Assembly: GCA_963969495.1 (NCBI GenBank)
Contig: OZ018328.1
Location: 127,736,045 to 127,800,044 of the forward strand
Direction of reading: 5' to 3'
DNA: 64,000 nucleotides
From: Ceratothoa steindachneri
Lineage: Eukaryota; Arthropoda; Malacostraca; Isopoda; Cymothoidae
The translations under genes were made by a program, and so were the position numbers. The notes beneath the pieces were generated by a model. It worked only from the letters and a program-made list of their open reading frames with translations. It searched no databases and was not told where the DNA came from. Positions 1 through 13,560 of this stretch are shown one piece after another; the stretch's first letter is position 1; every line of letters begins with the position of its first letter.

Positions 1-1789
1 AAACTTTTAATCCATCAATCAGAATCCATTACCCCTTCAATTAAGTTTTAATTTTCTTCTACTTTTTAGACGCATTCATCTCAATTAATCCTTGTTTTGA
101 GTAGCCACGCGGATACGTCTTCCTTTATGTTAAGTTTTTTTTAAATTACACTCTATCCTGTACATAGGGAAACAGGTATGCTCATTTGATTGCCTAGACG
201 ATGTAATATTGTTAATTTCTCGATTTTGATTATACCTATAATAATTTCCTTTAAAATTTGTACATAGCCGATAAGAAATTTTACATGTAGTAACGAATCG
301 ATTTCACTTCCCTTTGTCTCTTTAAGAAGAATTTCCCTTATAATTTTCCTTATTAGGATACAAAACATTGAAAACCTTTCCTAATATGTTCAAATGTTTG
401 ATTGTTGTCTACCAGTTCGTAATGGACAATTATTTCATATCTCACAATACACGCAACATGTTCTTTCTTATGAAGTCTTCCTCTTGGTTGTTGAGAAGTT
501 CTGCTTCCTAGACTGATCCACGAACAGCGGTATTTAACGTCATGATAAAGGATTCACTTCTCCTCAGTAACAAACCCGCCCTAAAATGGTGCATGAATGA
601 TGAATGTGGCGTGAAAGCAATGAATCACAGCACAGCAAGTAACACGCTGTTGCAGAGTCGTTTGGTGTGTGCATTTTGAGCGAGACCTATTTATTAATCA
701 CTAGAAACATTCCAATCCTTTTCAGTTGGTATAGGACAGTTGGATTGGTTATGCTAAATTTATCTGCCAGTTCGCTAGAATTTGGAGTAGGATTTGCTGA
801 AGCCAAAGGCTTCACAGTCTTCGGAATCAAGTTCCTTTGAACCTCTTTATTTGGTCCGTCTCTTACACTGAAATCTCTATTTCGAAAACGGGAAACTCAT
901 CTGTTGCAACTTTCTTTCATTTACTGCATCATTCTTATAAGTGGTTTAAATGAATTTAGCCGCTGTACATGCATTGACACCTCTATGGAACTCATAGAGT
1001 AAAACATGTCTAATGTGATCTATAGATGGGAGTTTATTGGGGTGAATACCGATGAAAATTATGAAAAAACTATATAATCTGAAATATAAATGTATAAAAT
1101 ACTCAATGTATCATTCCTAAACGATAACAACAAGAACTTGTTTAAAAAACATTTTCTAAAACTTAATCAAAGAAAATCGGACATTACTTTCGCTCCAACC
1201 GGATATATAAATATAGGAGAATTTCTGAAGCACAAACTATTAAATTTCAAAAGTATAAAATGCATTTGAAATATGTTCTAAAATTTGAATGATAACACGA
1301 TATAACGAAATGTTACGATTTTCTAGTTCCTGGGTTAAGAGCGTTATTTTCTAGTGGGTCGTAAATAAATTAAATGATAAACGCTATTTTAATCCAAAAA
1401 TTTTACTTTTGTCGGCTGGGCATGAAATTTCAAAATCTACCCATTTTGATAATAATGGTGGAGTACCAACAATTTCTGAATAAATATTAAAAATATATAA
1501 AAGGCTGTAGGCTTTAATTTTTTTTTTTAAATAGTATAAAATTCTAAAACTTATTTTTAAAAAGAGCATTGAAATGCGGTAAAATAATAATTGCTTTGAC
1601 GAAACCTTCTAAAACATTTTAGATTTAATGATAAATGTCTAGAATTTAGCAGAACTTTATAGATCTGCTATTATTTTAGTTCTTGATACCAAAGTGAACA
1701 AATCAGAAGTGAAATGGCATCAGGAGGCTGCAATCATTCTCCAGATGCATTGAGTTATCCAGATGCGGAGAGTTCATCAAAACAGAGGC
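1..1789. other. AT-rich non-coding stretch
   Basis: I see no exon with paired splice sites and no recognisable transposon protein here. The short ORFs have low-complexity, AT-driven composition. It lies downstream of the last visible exon of gene B, so it may still be intron or 3' flank of that gene. Confidence 0.5.
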
Positions 1790-3366
1790 AAAAAGGTTGC
1801 GTGTGACAGCGTCTATGAAAATATGTGAAGCTTACAAAGCATATATTGGAATGCCAGTTGGGCACCAAGAGAAAGCCTAGCTACTTCATTTTGCTTGTGA
1901 AGACTGCAAGAAAACTATGGAAGGTGAGAAAATTGTTTGTAGTTAAGATTAAAATATTAAATGTCACAAGAATTTAACCTATGGTGTTTGATTGTAAGCC
2001 AAAAGAGTAATAAAGTATTTTTTACTTTTACAGGGTGATATATAGGGGAAAAATTCATGAAGGTTGCCATTTCCAGGATTTGACCTGAACCCACTGACTA
2101 TTCAAGATACTTCAACCTTTGCAGAGTTGACTTTTCCAAACGTGTAAGTGGCAAAAAATGGCCCTCCTACTTCTTATCCCGATTTTGCCTCCTCTATATC
2201 ACCAGTACCCCAAATTAGTGAATAATCCACCTCCGAAGAAAACAACAATTCAGAAGCTGAAAAGATCAGTGATGATATAGACTACAGTGTCATGGGTATG
2301 GCTTTTGAAAGGAATGCATACTGATCAATCAAATAGGACCTCAATGACAAAGACACTTGATGAGCTTTTGATTTCCCGGATGAAAGAGTGGATTTTGCTC
2401 GATGGAAATGTGCCAGTAATTCCCTAAATAAAATGTCATGAACATTTCTAATGGTTCTTTATTTATAAAGCTGGGATATGATACAGGAATTCGGTTCTGG
2501 TATGTATGATGCAATCGGAATTATTTATAATTATGGTAAGTAGAAGATGTAGAGTGACAGCTCCTCAAAAAGCATTAAAGCTGTACTTCTCCATAATTGG
2601 AATAGACATGCATCCTTTTTCTTGGATTATTCAGTATTTCTAAAGGAAAAATACAACAGTGTCTAGGTCCTGATACAAGATTTAAATTATAAGGAGTATG
2701 GCTGGAAAGTGATTTGAGACTTAAAAATGGTAGAACCTTTTATGAAAGTTCAAGGAGGGTTTTCTTTGTGGCAGTAGAGATACCACCTTAAATTAACACA
2801 AGAAACACTGTTCATAAATGAGTGAGTTCTCTGTTGGAGGACATACTGCCCAGCATGCGTAATTCATAGAGCCTTAAATGGTGTTGCTCCCTCCATTACA
2901 TTGATCAGTTGGGTTTTGTGAAGCAGTTTGTTATAATTCATAACAAATTACCTGCAGCATTCAAGTACCTTCCTATTTCTTTTACAAATCGTGTGAAGCA
3001 AAGGTGAAATATGATCCATTTGTGGGGACACAAATCGAATAAACCTTTGTGTTTAGAATTCCTTTTAAATCTTTCTACAAAGGAAAAAGAAGCGTGCAAC
3101 AGCTTTTTTTCGGTGTGTCGGGGATTTGGGGCCAACCTCAGGCTGACATTTATGTGGAACTGGTTGAGAACTTAGTGAAAAGCTATGATAAATTGGAATG
3201 TGGGTGTCCCTGAAAGTGCTCATCCTTCATGCCCATCTTAAAAACTTCAGAGAGAATATAGGAGCATATTTGGAGGAGCAAGAAGAGCGCTTCCATTAAG
3301 AAATACTGAACTTTTAAGATAGATACCAAGGAGTAAACAATAAAAACATGATGGGAGATTATATTA
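1790..3366 (+). pseudogene. Decayed member of a multicopy arthropod protein family (relic 1)
   Basis: Reading across frames gives a line of short blocks that I recognise from a long, unnamed multicopy protein family of arthropod genomes. An N-terminal block at 1,814-1,858 reads KICEAYKAYIGMPVG and is followed by a Cys pair motif, CEDCKKTMEG. A middle block near 2,370-2,415 reads ISRMKEWILLDGN. A C-terminal block at 3,321-3,365 reads RYQGVNNKNMMGDYI. Block order and spacing fit the family's layout, but many stops and frameshifts interrupt it and no open frame is longer than about 60 codons. The function of the family is not known to me; its copy number suggests a transposon-like or transposon-captured gene. 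A second relic lies at about 28.0 kb. The assignment rests on remembered motif patterns, not on a search. Confidence 0.6.
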
Positions 3367-3381
3367 CAAACGAACGAAAAT

Positions 3382-3543
3382 AAAAAAACACAATTAACTT
3401 CAACATTTTTTACTTGTTTTTAAATATTTGCTTTCGAGGTGTCAATAAAATTTTAGAAATGTAAAAAAAACACAATTAACTTCAACATTTTTTACTTGTT
3501 TTTAAATATTTGCTTTCGAGGTGTCAATAAATTTTTTTAAATG
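3382..3543. repeat. Tandem duplication, two copies of about 81 bp
   Basis: Copy one (about 3,382-3,462) and copy two (about 3,463-3,543) share the same order of words: an A run, cacaattaacttcaac, a T run, and tttgctttcgaggtgtcaat. They differ mainly near the end and in A/T run length. The pair sits just 3' of the multicopy-family relic and includes AATAAA in each copy, so it may be a duplicated 3' tail of that unit. Confidence 0.85.
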
Positions 3544-3749
3544 TAACTCTGTTTTTCTTTTAGCCATAAAATGGATGAAACAATTAAATTTTTATATCTT
3601 AGTAATTATTTCATCATACAAGCCACCAAAGCAAAGTATAAAACAAATAATAGATCTTTTTTATTGTTTTGCAATAAAGGAGTCGGAAAATAACACTTAC
3701 TGGCCAGGAACGAAAATTGGCTTAGTGGATAATCAATAGCGAAACGAAC

Positions 3750-3899
3750 CTTTTTTCTCGAAGTTCCACTTCGATCTGTTGGTGTTCTCTCTCCAATTGG
3801 TAATTGTGTTTTCTTTTCTCTAGTAGTTCACTTTCAAGTTTATCTTTCACAATTTCACTTTGGCGTACTAATAATTTCAAATTCTCCTCTGCCTGACTT
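3750..3899 (-). CDS. Gene B, internal exon: coiled coil
   Basis: On the minus strand a pyrimidine-rich acceptor ending in TTTTTCAG precedes 150 nt and is followed by the donor GTTCGT. The exon contributes 1 + 147 + 2 nt. Its first base completes the split Arg codon left by the exon at 9,733-9,890 (AG|A), so the two join in frame. The 49 complete codons have no stop and begin SQAEENLKLLVRQSEIVKDK, then continue Glu/Lys/Gln-rich with a clear heptad pattern typical of a long coiled coil. The next exon must start in phase 2 and was not found downstream in this window. The function is not recognised. Confidence 0.75.
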
Positions 3900-6800
3900 C
3901 TGAAAAATAATTGTTAAAAATGATATTGAAAAAGAAGTTCAAATCAGCGAAGGTTGATTATTTTTTATCTGAGCGGGAAAAGATCTATAAAGATTGATAA
4001 AATTTGATAACTTAATATACCTAGCTAAAGATAATGTGAAAAATTACTTTATATTTCTTTATGAGAAAAATCAATCAATTTCACAATCCTATTTCATGGT
4101 CTTAAAGACAGAAGAGTGACAATAGTATGCCAAAACGAACGGATATTGTTTCCTTTTGCTGTTAAAAAAAAATAGTGTGATAAAGGTAAGAAAACACAAT
4201 TTAACTATATATATCTTTTTTAAAAGAGTTTTTTATAATAAACCAAAAAATATTGGACATATATATCAGTTAAAACTACAGACATAAAACTAGCAAAGAC
4301 TCATGTATCCACTCGAGGCAAGTCTAACAAGAAAAGGTTGATAATTACTGCAAACAATTAAAATAACAAGCCTCACAAACTAACCAGCTTACCGATTACA
4401 TAAACATAAAGATAAAACTTTAAATGTGTTTTTAATTAAAATCATAATTTTCTATAATTCCTAAAACTACAGTACCCACATACCTACAAATGTACCCAAT
4501 CATACCCAAGAAAGGCTAGGAAAGAACTTCTCCAGCAGAGCTTTGTCTGTCAGTAGTTAAGCAAATATTGTGACAAGAAATGAGAAAAGAGTAAATAAAA
4601 CTTATTAACCCACATGTTTTACAGGGGACTGATCGCTCGATTCATCCTATTTATTTATTTTTCTTCGCTCCATAACCCTTCCTGATATTTCACCAGGAAA
4701 TTATACACTTAAATAATACTCATTAAGTCGACTTTAAACATATTTTTAGGCTTGTTTTCCAATACACGGTTGGGTAGACGATTCCACATTTTATAATTAT
4801 ATTAATAAATATATTTTGAACTATTACCATGTTGAAGCGCTTATTTACATATTTGAATCTATTTGGACAATTGTCTCCACTATCATGCATATATTTAGTG
4901 AATCCTTTCAAGACTTAAATTACTTAGATCAGTTGTTCCCGTAATCATATTGTTAATTTCTAAGTTCAGGAATGAAGGAACTTGCACTACATTGAACAGT
5001 TCTTAACAACGCTACATCTCTCTTGTGGCAAGGAAATGGAAGATAAAAAATTAACATTTTAAGGTCATTAACATATGTTAAAGTTCATTTGCCACTTATC
5101 CGCCTACTCTCTCCTGCAGTTCCAAATCATGGCAACTAAAAATGGAGGTTTCTTATCTTTGAGAGATCAGAAAATATCGATATTTTAATAATCAATTCAT
5201 TACCAAGGTCATTAATATATACAATGAGCAGAATTAGCCGAGTACTGACATCTGATCTACATCACCAGTAACTGAAGGCAAGTGTGAGCTTGTCCAATTT
5301 ATGATAACCCATTGTATACGATTTGAGAGACAGTTTTCTATCTAGTTTATATTTTTTCTACGTATTCTGTGGACTGTAAGTTTGGGCAAGAGCCTCTGAA
5401 GAGGAAAGGTAAGAAATGTTTTTTGTTTACTGTCGATAACTTATATTCACTGCTTTATATGGAAATCATTATATGAAACAAATCCCGTCGATTAATTAAA
5501 CACAAAAGAACCGGCTGAAATCCGTATTGATTGTCCAAGATTAGATTAGTTGAACTAATAAGAGGAAAAACACAAGGTTCAGACTTTTCAACTCTGAAAG
5601 TTTGGCGTAACATTAGCTCTATTGAATTTTATGGGGAATCTCTCTTCCTTTATAGCGGTTTTACTAATTTGTTTTTTGACTCCTCAAGGTGAGATGAATA
5701 GACAATTTCATGCCTGACTACAATCGATAATTTCTTTTTGTTCATATTTATAACAAATTACCCTTCTTTAGTGGCGTGTCGAAGAAAATTTAATGTTGGA
5801 CAAAATTAATTTCTTGTCTAAGTTTTGATCATTGTGGCAAATCTCAAATATAATAAACACGAAGTACCTATTTAATATCTACCAGTTTGTACTGCATTGT
5901 CGGTAAGAAGTCACTTTCTAGTCATATTAAATCCAATTGCCTTCCTGTGTTTTCTACTGTTTGATTAACTATATAGGCGCTAAGGCTCATCCTTGGATGT
6001 TAGTGATAGATCTATTCAATGTTTTTACTTTCCTTACTGCAGGTTTAACCATTACACGATATAATATATATCCTGCTCAGTTCACTTACCTTCCAGTAGT
6101 TGGTTGATGATTTCTCTTCTGAACCAGTGGGCTCTCTATAATTTACCCTGTTCTAGGCTTAGATATTTAACTAGCTCTGAATATAGAGTTAATAGAAGTC
6201 ATTATAACCTTGAATAAATATTATTAACGTCCATATTTCGAAAACAGTTACGTCTGCCATCTGTGGTCTTTTTTAGTTATGATAGACTATATTTAGTCTC
6301 AGACTTCGTGTAAAAATTTAATCTAGTATAGTTTGGTCCTAAGTAGGTTCTTCAAGCATTTGAAAAAGAAAGTGCCATGAATAAAGTTCAACATCTGTTT
6401 CTGAATCACTCTCTAACATCTCACCTGCGCTATTGCATCGCCACTATCCACCACTTCCCTTTATGAGTGCAATTTTTTCAGATAAGGCAACACACACGTC
6501 TTCCACTCATTCTGTCACTATTGAGATAGCAATCGATGCAATACTCTTCAATGAATTCCTTATACGCAGTATCCAACGAACTTTCAGTTATAGCGATTGC
6601 CTGAAAGTTTTCTTTACTTATGGAATCGTTAAATTCAGGTTAATTTGTTTCTTATATTGTTCGAATTTCCGTAATGATGATTTAATTTGTCCCTTATGAT
6701 GACGTCTCTCTTTCTCGATTCTTTTCAGCCGTGGGCAATCTAGGGTTTATTGCTTAAGGGATCGCTACTTCTGCTGTTTGAGTTTCATATGAAACACTAT

Positions 6801-9732
6801 TATTTGCGTCACCTGAACCGTATAAATTTCGCACGCTCTTTGCAAAGACAATTCTCTATAATCTGGTTTAAATGCTTTGGTCATTTAAAAATAATATATC
6901 CTGATTTTCCTAACAGAATTCAACAGATTAACCCTCTCCCCTTTCTTAGCAGAGCCGTTTGAGCCAATCATTTGCGTAAATATATTCCTTTGATTACATT
7001 TTTAAAGTTGCTGGAAACCTGAAAATAAATTATATAACTGCTACATTAATTTTTGTGCCATTACGGATGCTATAAATTCGCATTAACAATTACGGGACTC
7101 TGTAGACGTTTTATCGTAACTTTTTATTTTTTCCCCGCCCTACAACTGATACTATTGCAGTGTTATATTCTAAAGTATTAAGTTACTCATTGATTCTATG
7201 GCATTTTCGATTTGGACTCTAAGCATACATATTTGTCATCATTTATTAAAATTTCTTACTTTCAATTCGTTAACTTGATTTTATTGAACGCATTCCTGAT
7301 CAGAATCGATTCTGTTCAGTTTCAATATTGATTAATCTTTCAAAACATTTACGACATCACCGATTTCGAACATGAGTAATATTCTAGTTTGCGCTCTTAT
7401 GGCTTCTTGTGAACTCTGATTTATATTGTTTTGACTGCTTCTCTTCATCCCCCCGCGCAAAGTATCCCCCTTACGTGTCTAATTTTACACTGTTTCAACA
7501 GTGTAAAATCGTGGAGAATTCCTTTACCTCCGCATTCGTTTAACCATTTCTTTGGAAATTCTTTACTTTATACACTTGAGGAAACAAAATGGTCAGATTT
7601 TATGACCATCATCTCTAATAGAACTTAAACTTTCTTGATAAAGCAAAAAGCACAAGAAAAATTTGAAACTTAAACCTCAGCATAGTTTATTTCATAGAAT
7701 GTACTATTTACAAATGAGTTCACGCTATTAACGGATCTTCGGAAAAGTCATTAAAACAAGTCTCTGTTTTGTGACCCAAATGGATAATATATATATTATC
7801 ACATCACATTTAGACAAAGAAAGTTTTTCTAAATCACAAAACCGAGCTCAGAAGATCAATATTAGAAACTATTTAAGGAAATCAATAGTTTCCCGCCCTG
7901 TCAGGAGAAAGCCACATCTTTCCATATTTTAGAAGCAAATACTAAGAAAGAGAAACAACGATCGTTCGTGCACGAGAGAAGAGGGCGAGGTACAAGTAAT
8001 AAAGAGACACATCCTACAAATAAGGCACACTTAGTCATGTTTAAGGGGGAAGGGGTAAGTTAACTTTTTTATGTAAGAAGAAAACTTTTAAAGGTCCTGT
8101 GAAACGGGATATTGAGAAGTAGATGTGCTACTCCACCTAAATTAGCTTCACCTGCATGAGTGCCTAGCGGAATCTAAGGTCGCATGAACTCTTACAAAAT
8201 TTTAAAAGTAATTGAGAGCCTTTTTCTCGAAACTTAGGCTGGATAGCCTACAATCCTAATACCTTGTGATATATCGGCAGCTTATTTTACTGTCGATAAC
8301 ACTGTTTTTATCGTCTTAATTAACTATAAGAGATTATGAAACCATGCTTTACTTTTATATCAGAAGTACTCGTAATATATCTAGCAAAGCCAAAGATCGT
8401 TTCTATGTTATGGAAGTCATGGATTTTATTTCTCTCCTTTTCGTATTTACCTTCTTTCCGTTGATCTTCTTATGCGTCACCTCTATTTATAATTTAATCT
8501 CAATATTAATGGCATGCGATCTACGTATCTTTCTCCCGAGCTAAGTTTGACAAAAAATCTCTCCGCGTCAGAAATCATTGCTGAAAAGTCTAGGAAAAAT
8601 ATCTAATACTACTTCATGAGGCAAATTAAGGGATGCTGGTTAGCACTTCTTCCGATCTGGCTTACTCATTTTTAAAATATGTCTCCTTTGATTACAATAG
8701 TTTTTAAATCACACTTTCATTCCCTTCTACCTTTAGTACTCAAACTATGGCTCGGAAAATACCGACATTGTCAGTACCGGTGAAATAAGAATGGAATACC
8801 TAACTTGTAGTGCCCCATAGCAAGGTGGATTAGGATCAACAAAGAAGCCTCACAAATGAGTGTCATGTGAGTCTTATGAAGTCTGAAATGGGCACGCACA
8901 TAAATATGCACCTGCAATTAATCAATTGAAATTATATAACATTTTCTCATTAACCATGCAAATAATATATGCAAATACTGTATCCTTCTAAAGGTTTTAT
9001 AGACAAAAGTGAATTAGAGACTCTTTTACAAGGTCACACACATGCACACTCACACGTGTAAAGGCGCTAACAGCTGTGCTGATATATCATCAAACACCCT
9101 AAGCAAAGAAACAGGGAAGACACTGGGCCTTTGTTTATTGTCACAAGGCCGTGAAACAGGAAAGCTTAATCCTAAAATTATCTCTATCCCTAAGATAAAA
9201 TTATCTCGCATAGACCTGAATCAAAACATCCTCGATCATTTTCTATCTATTCCCTTGTACACACAAATAAACTTTCCATCCAAGTAACTTTCCTCAAACC
9301 TCATCATTGGCCAACAGTGTATCACGCCTACATATTCTACACTATAAATAACATCCAAAAGTACAACCCCGGACAGTAAGCAGTTCCGCCATCACTAACA
9401 AGGTCAAGTGTCAGGGAAGAAGAGCGATAAACAATAATGCGACTTAATATTATTCTTCTCATGTATTCATTGTTTGTTGCTGGTACATTATTGATTATAT
9501 GATTGAAATTTATGAGTCATTATTAGTAATTAATTAATTAATTTTGTGAGGCCATAGAAACTCAAAATAGCTTAGGTCTAATGACAACAATTTCAGAGAA
9601 AACTAAATTAAAACATTATTTTGTCAGAAGATTACCCAGATTACTGCCTTTAATATTTTTAACATTGTATTCTCTAAATATTAAATAAATCTTACATTAG
9701 ACTAAAATACATAATATTAACAAAGCTCCTAC
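3900..9732. other. Intron of gene B, AT-rich, no clear element
   Basis: This is the interval between two exons that join in phase on the minus strand. I find no transposase or polymerase motif in it. The several short plus-strand ORFs of 65-88 codons between 6.4 and 9.3 kb have no family resemblance and no splice context. It contains a short perfect inverted repeat at 7,482-7,509. Confidence 0.6.
7482..7509. repeat. 13-bp perfect inverted repeat with 2-nt spacer
   Basis: The arm ATTTTACACTGTT is followed by TC and then by its exact reverse complement AACAGTGTAAAAT. It would form a short stable hairpin on either strand. Confidence 0.9.
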
Positions 9733-9890
9733 CTAATAGTCGCCACGTCTTCATAGGCTTCGTCTTCAAAACTCTTAATCTTTTCATTTATCTTGTCTAA
9801 CATTTCCTCTCGAGCCTTTACATTTTCCGTGTAATTTACTTTAGCTTCTCTTAACTTCGCCTCCAAGCAACTGATCACATTTCCCGTCTT
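9733..9890 (-). CDS. Gene B, internal exon: helical/coiled coil
   Basis: On the minus strand the acceptor TTTTTCTGTTGCCAG precedes a 158-nt exon that ends at the donor GTAGGAGC. It starts in phase 0, matching the phase-0 end of the exon at 31,873-31,991, and leaves AG to be completed by the exon at 3,750-3,899. The 52 codons are open and include NVISCLEAKLREAKVNYTEN and, later, KINEKIKSFEDEAYEDVATI, an amphipathic helical pattern. The pattern recalls long helices of BAR-type or other dimeric coiled-coil proteins, but no family signature is decisive. Codon use is balanced, unlike the AT-rich flanks. Confidence 0.8.
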
Positions 9891-10949
9891 CTGGCAACAG
9901 AAAAATCTTTTACGAAGACTTGATTCCTTTAATGTCCTAACCGTGTATAAAAAGTACCAACTGCCTGGAAATCGGTGGATATATGGGGAAAGTGTTAATA
10001 AAATAAATCATTTTCACAAAGAAGATGGACAAAATTAAGTGAAATCCAAAAATGTCCACCAGACAATTTCCTATGTAGGCCAAATAAATAATATGGCTAT
10101 GTAAATAATGCTGAAAGATGATCTAAAATTTCCTTCATGCAAGATGTTTAAAGGACTTCTTATTTCCAACCCAACTAAAAGGAAAACATACAAAGGTGGA
10201 AAAGGTGTTGGTTTCCCAACGGTTCCTTGACGAATTGTAGCATCCAGATCTGTACACAAAGAGGTTGTTTCACTGTCCAGGCCACGCACAACACACAAAA
10301 TCATCGTGTTTGGGTACAAAATTAATATGAGTCCTGTTGAACAGCAGACATCATTCGAGAGACAGAGTCCAGTTTCAGCGAAAAAAACACCTTTCATCTT
10401 CATTGAAGAAAGGAAAGATCAATTAAAATATTTATTTGAACATGCTGAAGGAACCGTTCTCAACTGGTAGCAGAGCTGGGCGTTAAATACATAGAATGGA
10501 TTTAAATAATAAACACTAAATACCTGGGAGAAATGTATTCAAATACTAAATACATTTCACGGTTTTATTTAAATACTAAATATGTCAATTTTATTTAAAT
10601 AGGAGTACATTTGTAAATACACTTCCAATACATACACATTATACCAAATGTGTTGTGATAATCATGATGAACAAATAAAATGTTTGATAAAGGATAATTT
10701 CCGATTATACAATTCCATTTTTAGTACATAACAAAAGAAAAAGAACTTAGAACTTCCAATGTAAATCCAGTGAAGTATTATACTTGTCATATCATTAGTG
10801 TAACTAACAGTTAATGAGTAAATGAAATCAACATAAATATAGAATGAATGTTAACAAAAGGCATCTTATGAAGGATTTTCTACTGTATTTCACGGTTGAT
10901 GCGGAGCAAAACCAATCTTTCAAAGGTTTTGTCCGAAAGAGAGTTTCTT

Positions 10950-13560
10950 TTGTGAGTCAGAGTGATTCCAGCAAATAAGAATAGTCACTCAAACGGTGCT
11001 GAAGATAGCAGTGTTTTGTTATAGCGGAGAAACAGCCTTTTTATGAGAGAATGTTTTCCCACACCGTTGATGGTCCAATCGGGATCTTCGAGAAATGCCA
11101 ATACTTTCCTGGCTGCAGATGGTGCAATAGTGGAGCTTGAAGATGAAGACTTGTTAGTGAAGCCAAATTACTCATCGCCATCTGATGCAGTTTGAAGTAT
11201 GGGTGCATGGCTGATGCAAGTATGGCATCGGAGACTTGGTTTACATTAGCTAAGGAGAGATAATTTCTATATCCCATTGAAATCATTCACAAATAGCAAT
11301 CAGCAGTAGTCGACAATAATTTAAGCTCTTTGATTCCAGTTGACTCAGTTTATTTTCTACCATCAGTAGAGTGGGCAGCAGCTCTCCATATTATGTGTTT
11401 TTATCCACTTGGTGTCTATCAATTGCCGTGGCAAGTGGTGCCAGCATACCACTGTACTCCAAGAGATATTCAATTTCTTGAGTCTTGAATGTTGGTAGCT
11501 TTAACACAGTCATTAGTGGGTGGAGCTTTGTTGTGTGTTTCAGTATCACGGCGAGGGAGTCGTATAGCGAGTTTTACCGTGTTGAACAATGTGTGAAACA
11601 TTTTTCCATCACTGAATGGTTGATGATTGAAAATGAAGAAGTCTTTAAAGCCTGTTTAGCATCGTTAGTGGCCGCCAAACTTAGTGTATGCGATGCGCAA
11701 TGTAAACGTTTGAACAGACTAAAACTTGAAACAGAGGACTCTTGTAATTCAACCAATAAAGTGGCTTACATTTGCAGATCATGATCAAGCTCATTGCCTG
11801 AATCAGTTTGTGAATGTTCATCTTTGATATCAACTTGCTCGGTCTTAACAGGCTTGATGCCAAATTCATTAAAGGCTTTGATAAGGTTGTAACCGTTATC
11901 TGTAACGGTGTTCACAACCTTGTATAATGGAGTGATATAGTCGTTGATTATATCTTACATCTTCTCCGAAATTTTAATATAAGTGTGTTCACCATTAAAT
12001 CGGCAACAAGCTAATGCCCCACTATGTCGTTCAAACGTAGCCTCATCAATCTGTATAGCATATTTTTAACTTAGTTATTAACTTAAGAAATAAGAAAAAT
12101 ATGAATTATTACCTGCATGCTTTCCTAAACTTTCATTAAATTTACTTCAGAATATATATATTTTAAAAATATAATAGCATACCCAGTAACCAATTGAACA
12201 GGGGCATACATATATGAGACAGATTTTCTATCTTGTTCTTTAACAACGTCTTCAAGCACTTTTCGTCGCCAACCAAGATTCGCGATAGTTTACTCCGTGA
12301 AAGAACATGCATCGTTGGATTTAGAGCTAAAAGTAATAGTTATACTATTAAACAAAGAAATACTATTACGTCGTTAAAATGTTGAAGCTTTTAAAAGGTT
12401 ATTTTAATAGGAACAATCATTCTATCAATAACTGACTATGTATATAACACAAACTGACAGAATAATTGATAATGCAATATATACAAATTAATAATGGGGA
12501 AAAAATGTATTGTTATGATAAATAATCAACTAACAGGAAATGTAATGATGATGATGATGATGATGATTGACTTGTAACAAGTTTCACCAAAGCCGGTTGC
12601 TCAATGGTGGCAAGAGGATGAATGCCCTGAACTATGAATTCAGCTATAATTTTATCAACATCCACTTGTTTCACTTTCTTGTGATTAGCTGCAAACTTTT
12701 CTTCGATAGTGATAATTTTTTGTTGCTTACGAGTGCTACTCGATGATGATGGGGTGCTTCCATTAAGACTTGTTTTTCTCTTTCGTTTCGTTGCCACATA
12801 CTTTTGCACAGTTTTAATCATTCCAGGGTGTACTTGCTATGAGAAATAAACTTGAATTACCTAATAAAAGCTTTTAGGTATTATTATATTCATAAATTTA
12901 AGAGGCAAAATAGTTTAACAGGAAAGGAGATAACCAAATCTAAGTTACCTAAATCAAAGCATGGCTAGTTGTTTACTGGACAAGTTCTCCAGTTACCAAC
13001 TGTAGCCTGTCTCAGTGCCCAATTAATTATTTGGCCTGTGTTTGTTTTAGGAGTCATAAACAATAGATTTGAGCCTAACATACCATAGGCTACTCTTAAT
13101 TATGCCTATCATAACTAGAAACTAAGTTATAATTCGCATTAAATTCCTTGATCGTCTTCTCGCATGCCTCAAAAGCGTAGATTTTGACTATCGCCATTTC
13201 TTAAAGCACATTCAAAACATAAAAGCCCTCAAATTTTGTCTGGTAAATCATAATATGTCTCAAGTTAGAGTCTAAAATTTAGCCATAAATTGTTCATTAC
13301 ATAGATTTATATTACACATTATTCATCACAAAAAGTATTAAACACTAACTTCACTGCTTGAACTAGCAATTAGTTTTCGTAATGTCTATGAAAACACTCA
13401 CCTTCAGATGAGTGTACAAATTCCTTGTAGCATTGCTTGCAGGAGAGACATGGAGTTTACACAGCAAGCAATTGCAAGTTACTTTATAACCATCTTTTGA
13501 TTTAATTTTAAAGTATTTTGTATCAAACAAGGGGTGGACTAAATTGTTATCTGGAGATAT
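10950..13560 (-). pseudogene. hAT transposase with BED zinc finger, broken into blocks
   Basis: Minus-strand blocks occur in the expected hAT order. A BED-type zinc finger at about 13,550-13,400 has CNCLLCK followed by a spaced NLYTHLK. A 102-codon frame at 12,513-12,821 ends with the helix before the catalytic domain and contains IIAEFIVQGIHPLATIEQP. Near 11,900 is a VTDNGYNLIKAF-like block (the TDN catalytic region), followed at 11,756-11,574 by RLHCASHTLSLAA (the C-x2-H motif) and then NSLYDSLAVI. The block at 11,286-11,041 contains ILASAMHPYFKLH from the C-terminal dimerisation region. Gaps may be degenerate introns or decay. Stops between blocks rule out an active enzyme. Known hAT enzymes cut and paste with 8-bp target duplications. 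Confidence 0.85.
12545..12568. repeat. (GAT)n microsatellite
   Basis: A short trinucleotide run lies within the hAT transposase frame, where on the minus strand it encodes a Ser run. Confidence 0.9.

Noticed and set aside
3521..3739. 72-codon ORF just 5' of the gene B exon
   Set aside because: It is on the opposite strand to the exon, starts in the duplicated AT-rich tail and has no family match.
10071..10403. 110-codon minus-strand ORF as a gene
   Set aside because: No motif, no splice context and no neighbour link. The plus strand is also partly open, so chance cannot be excluded.
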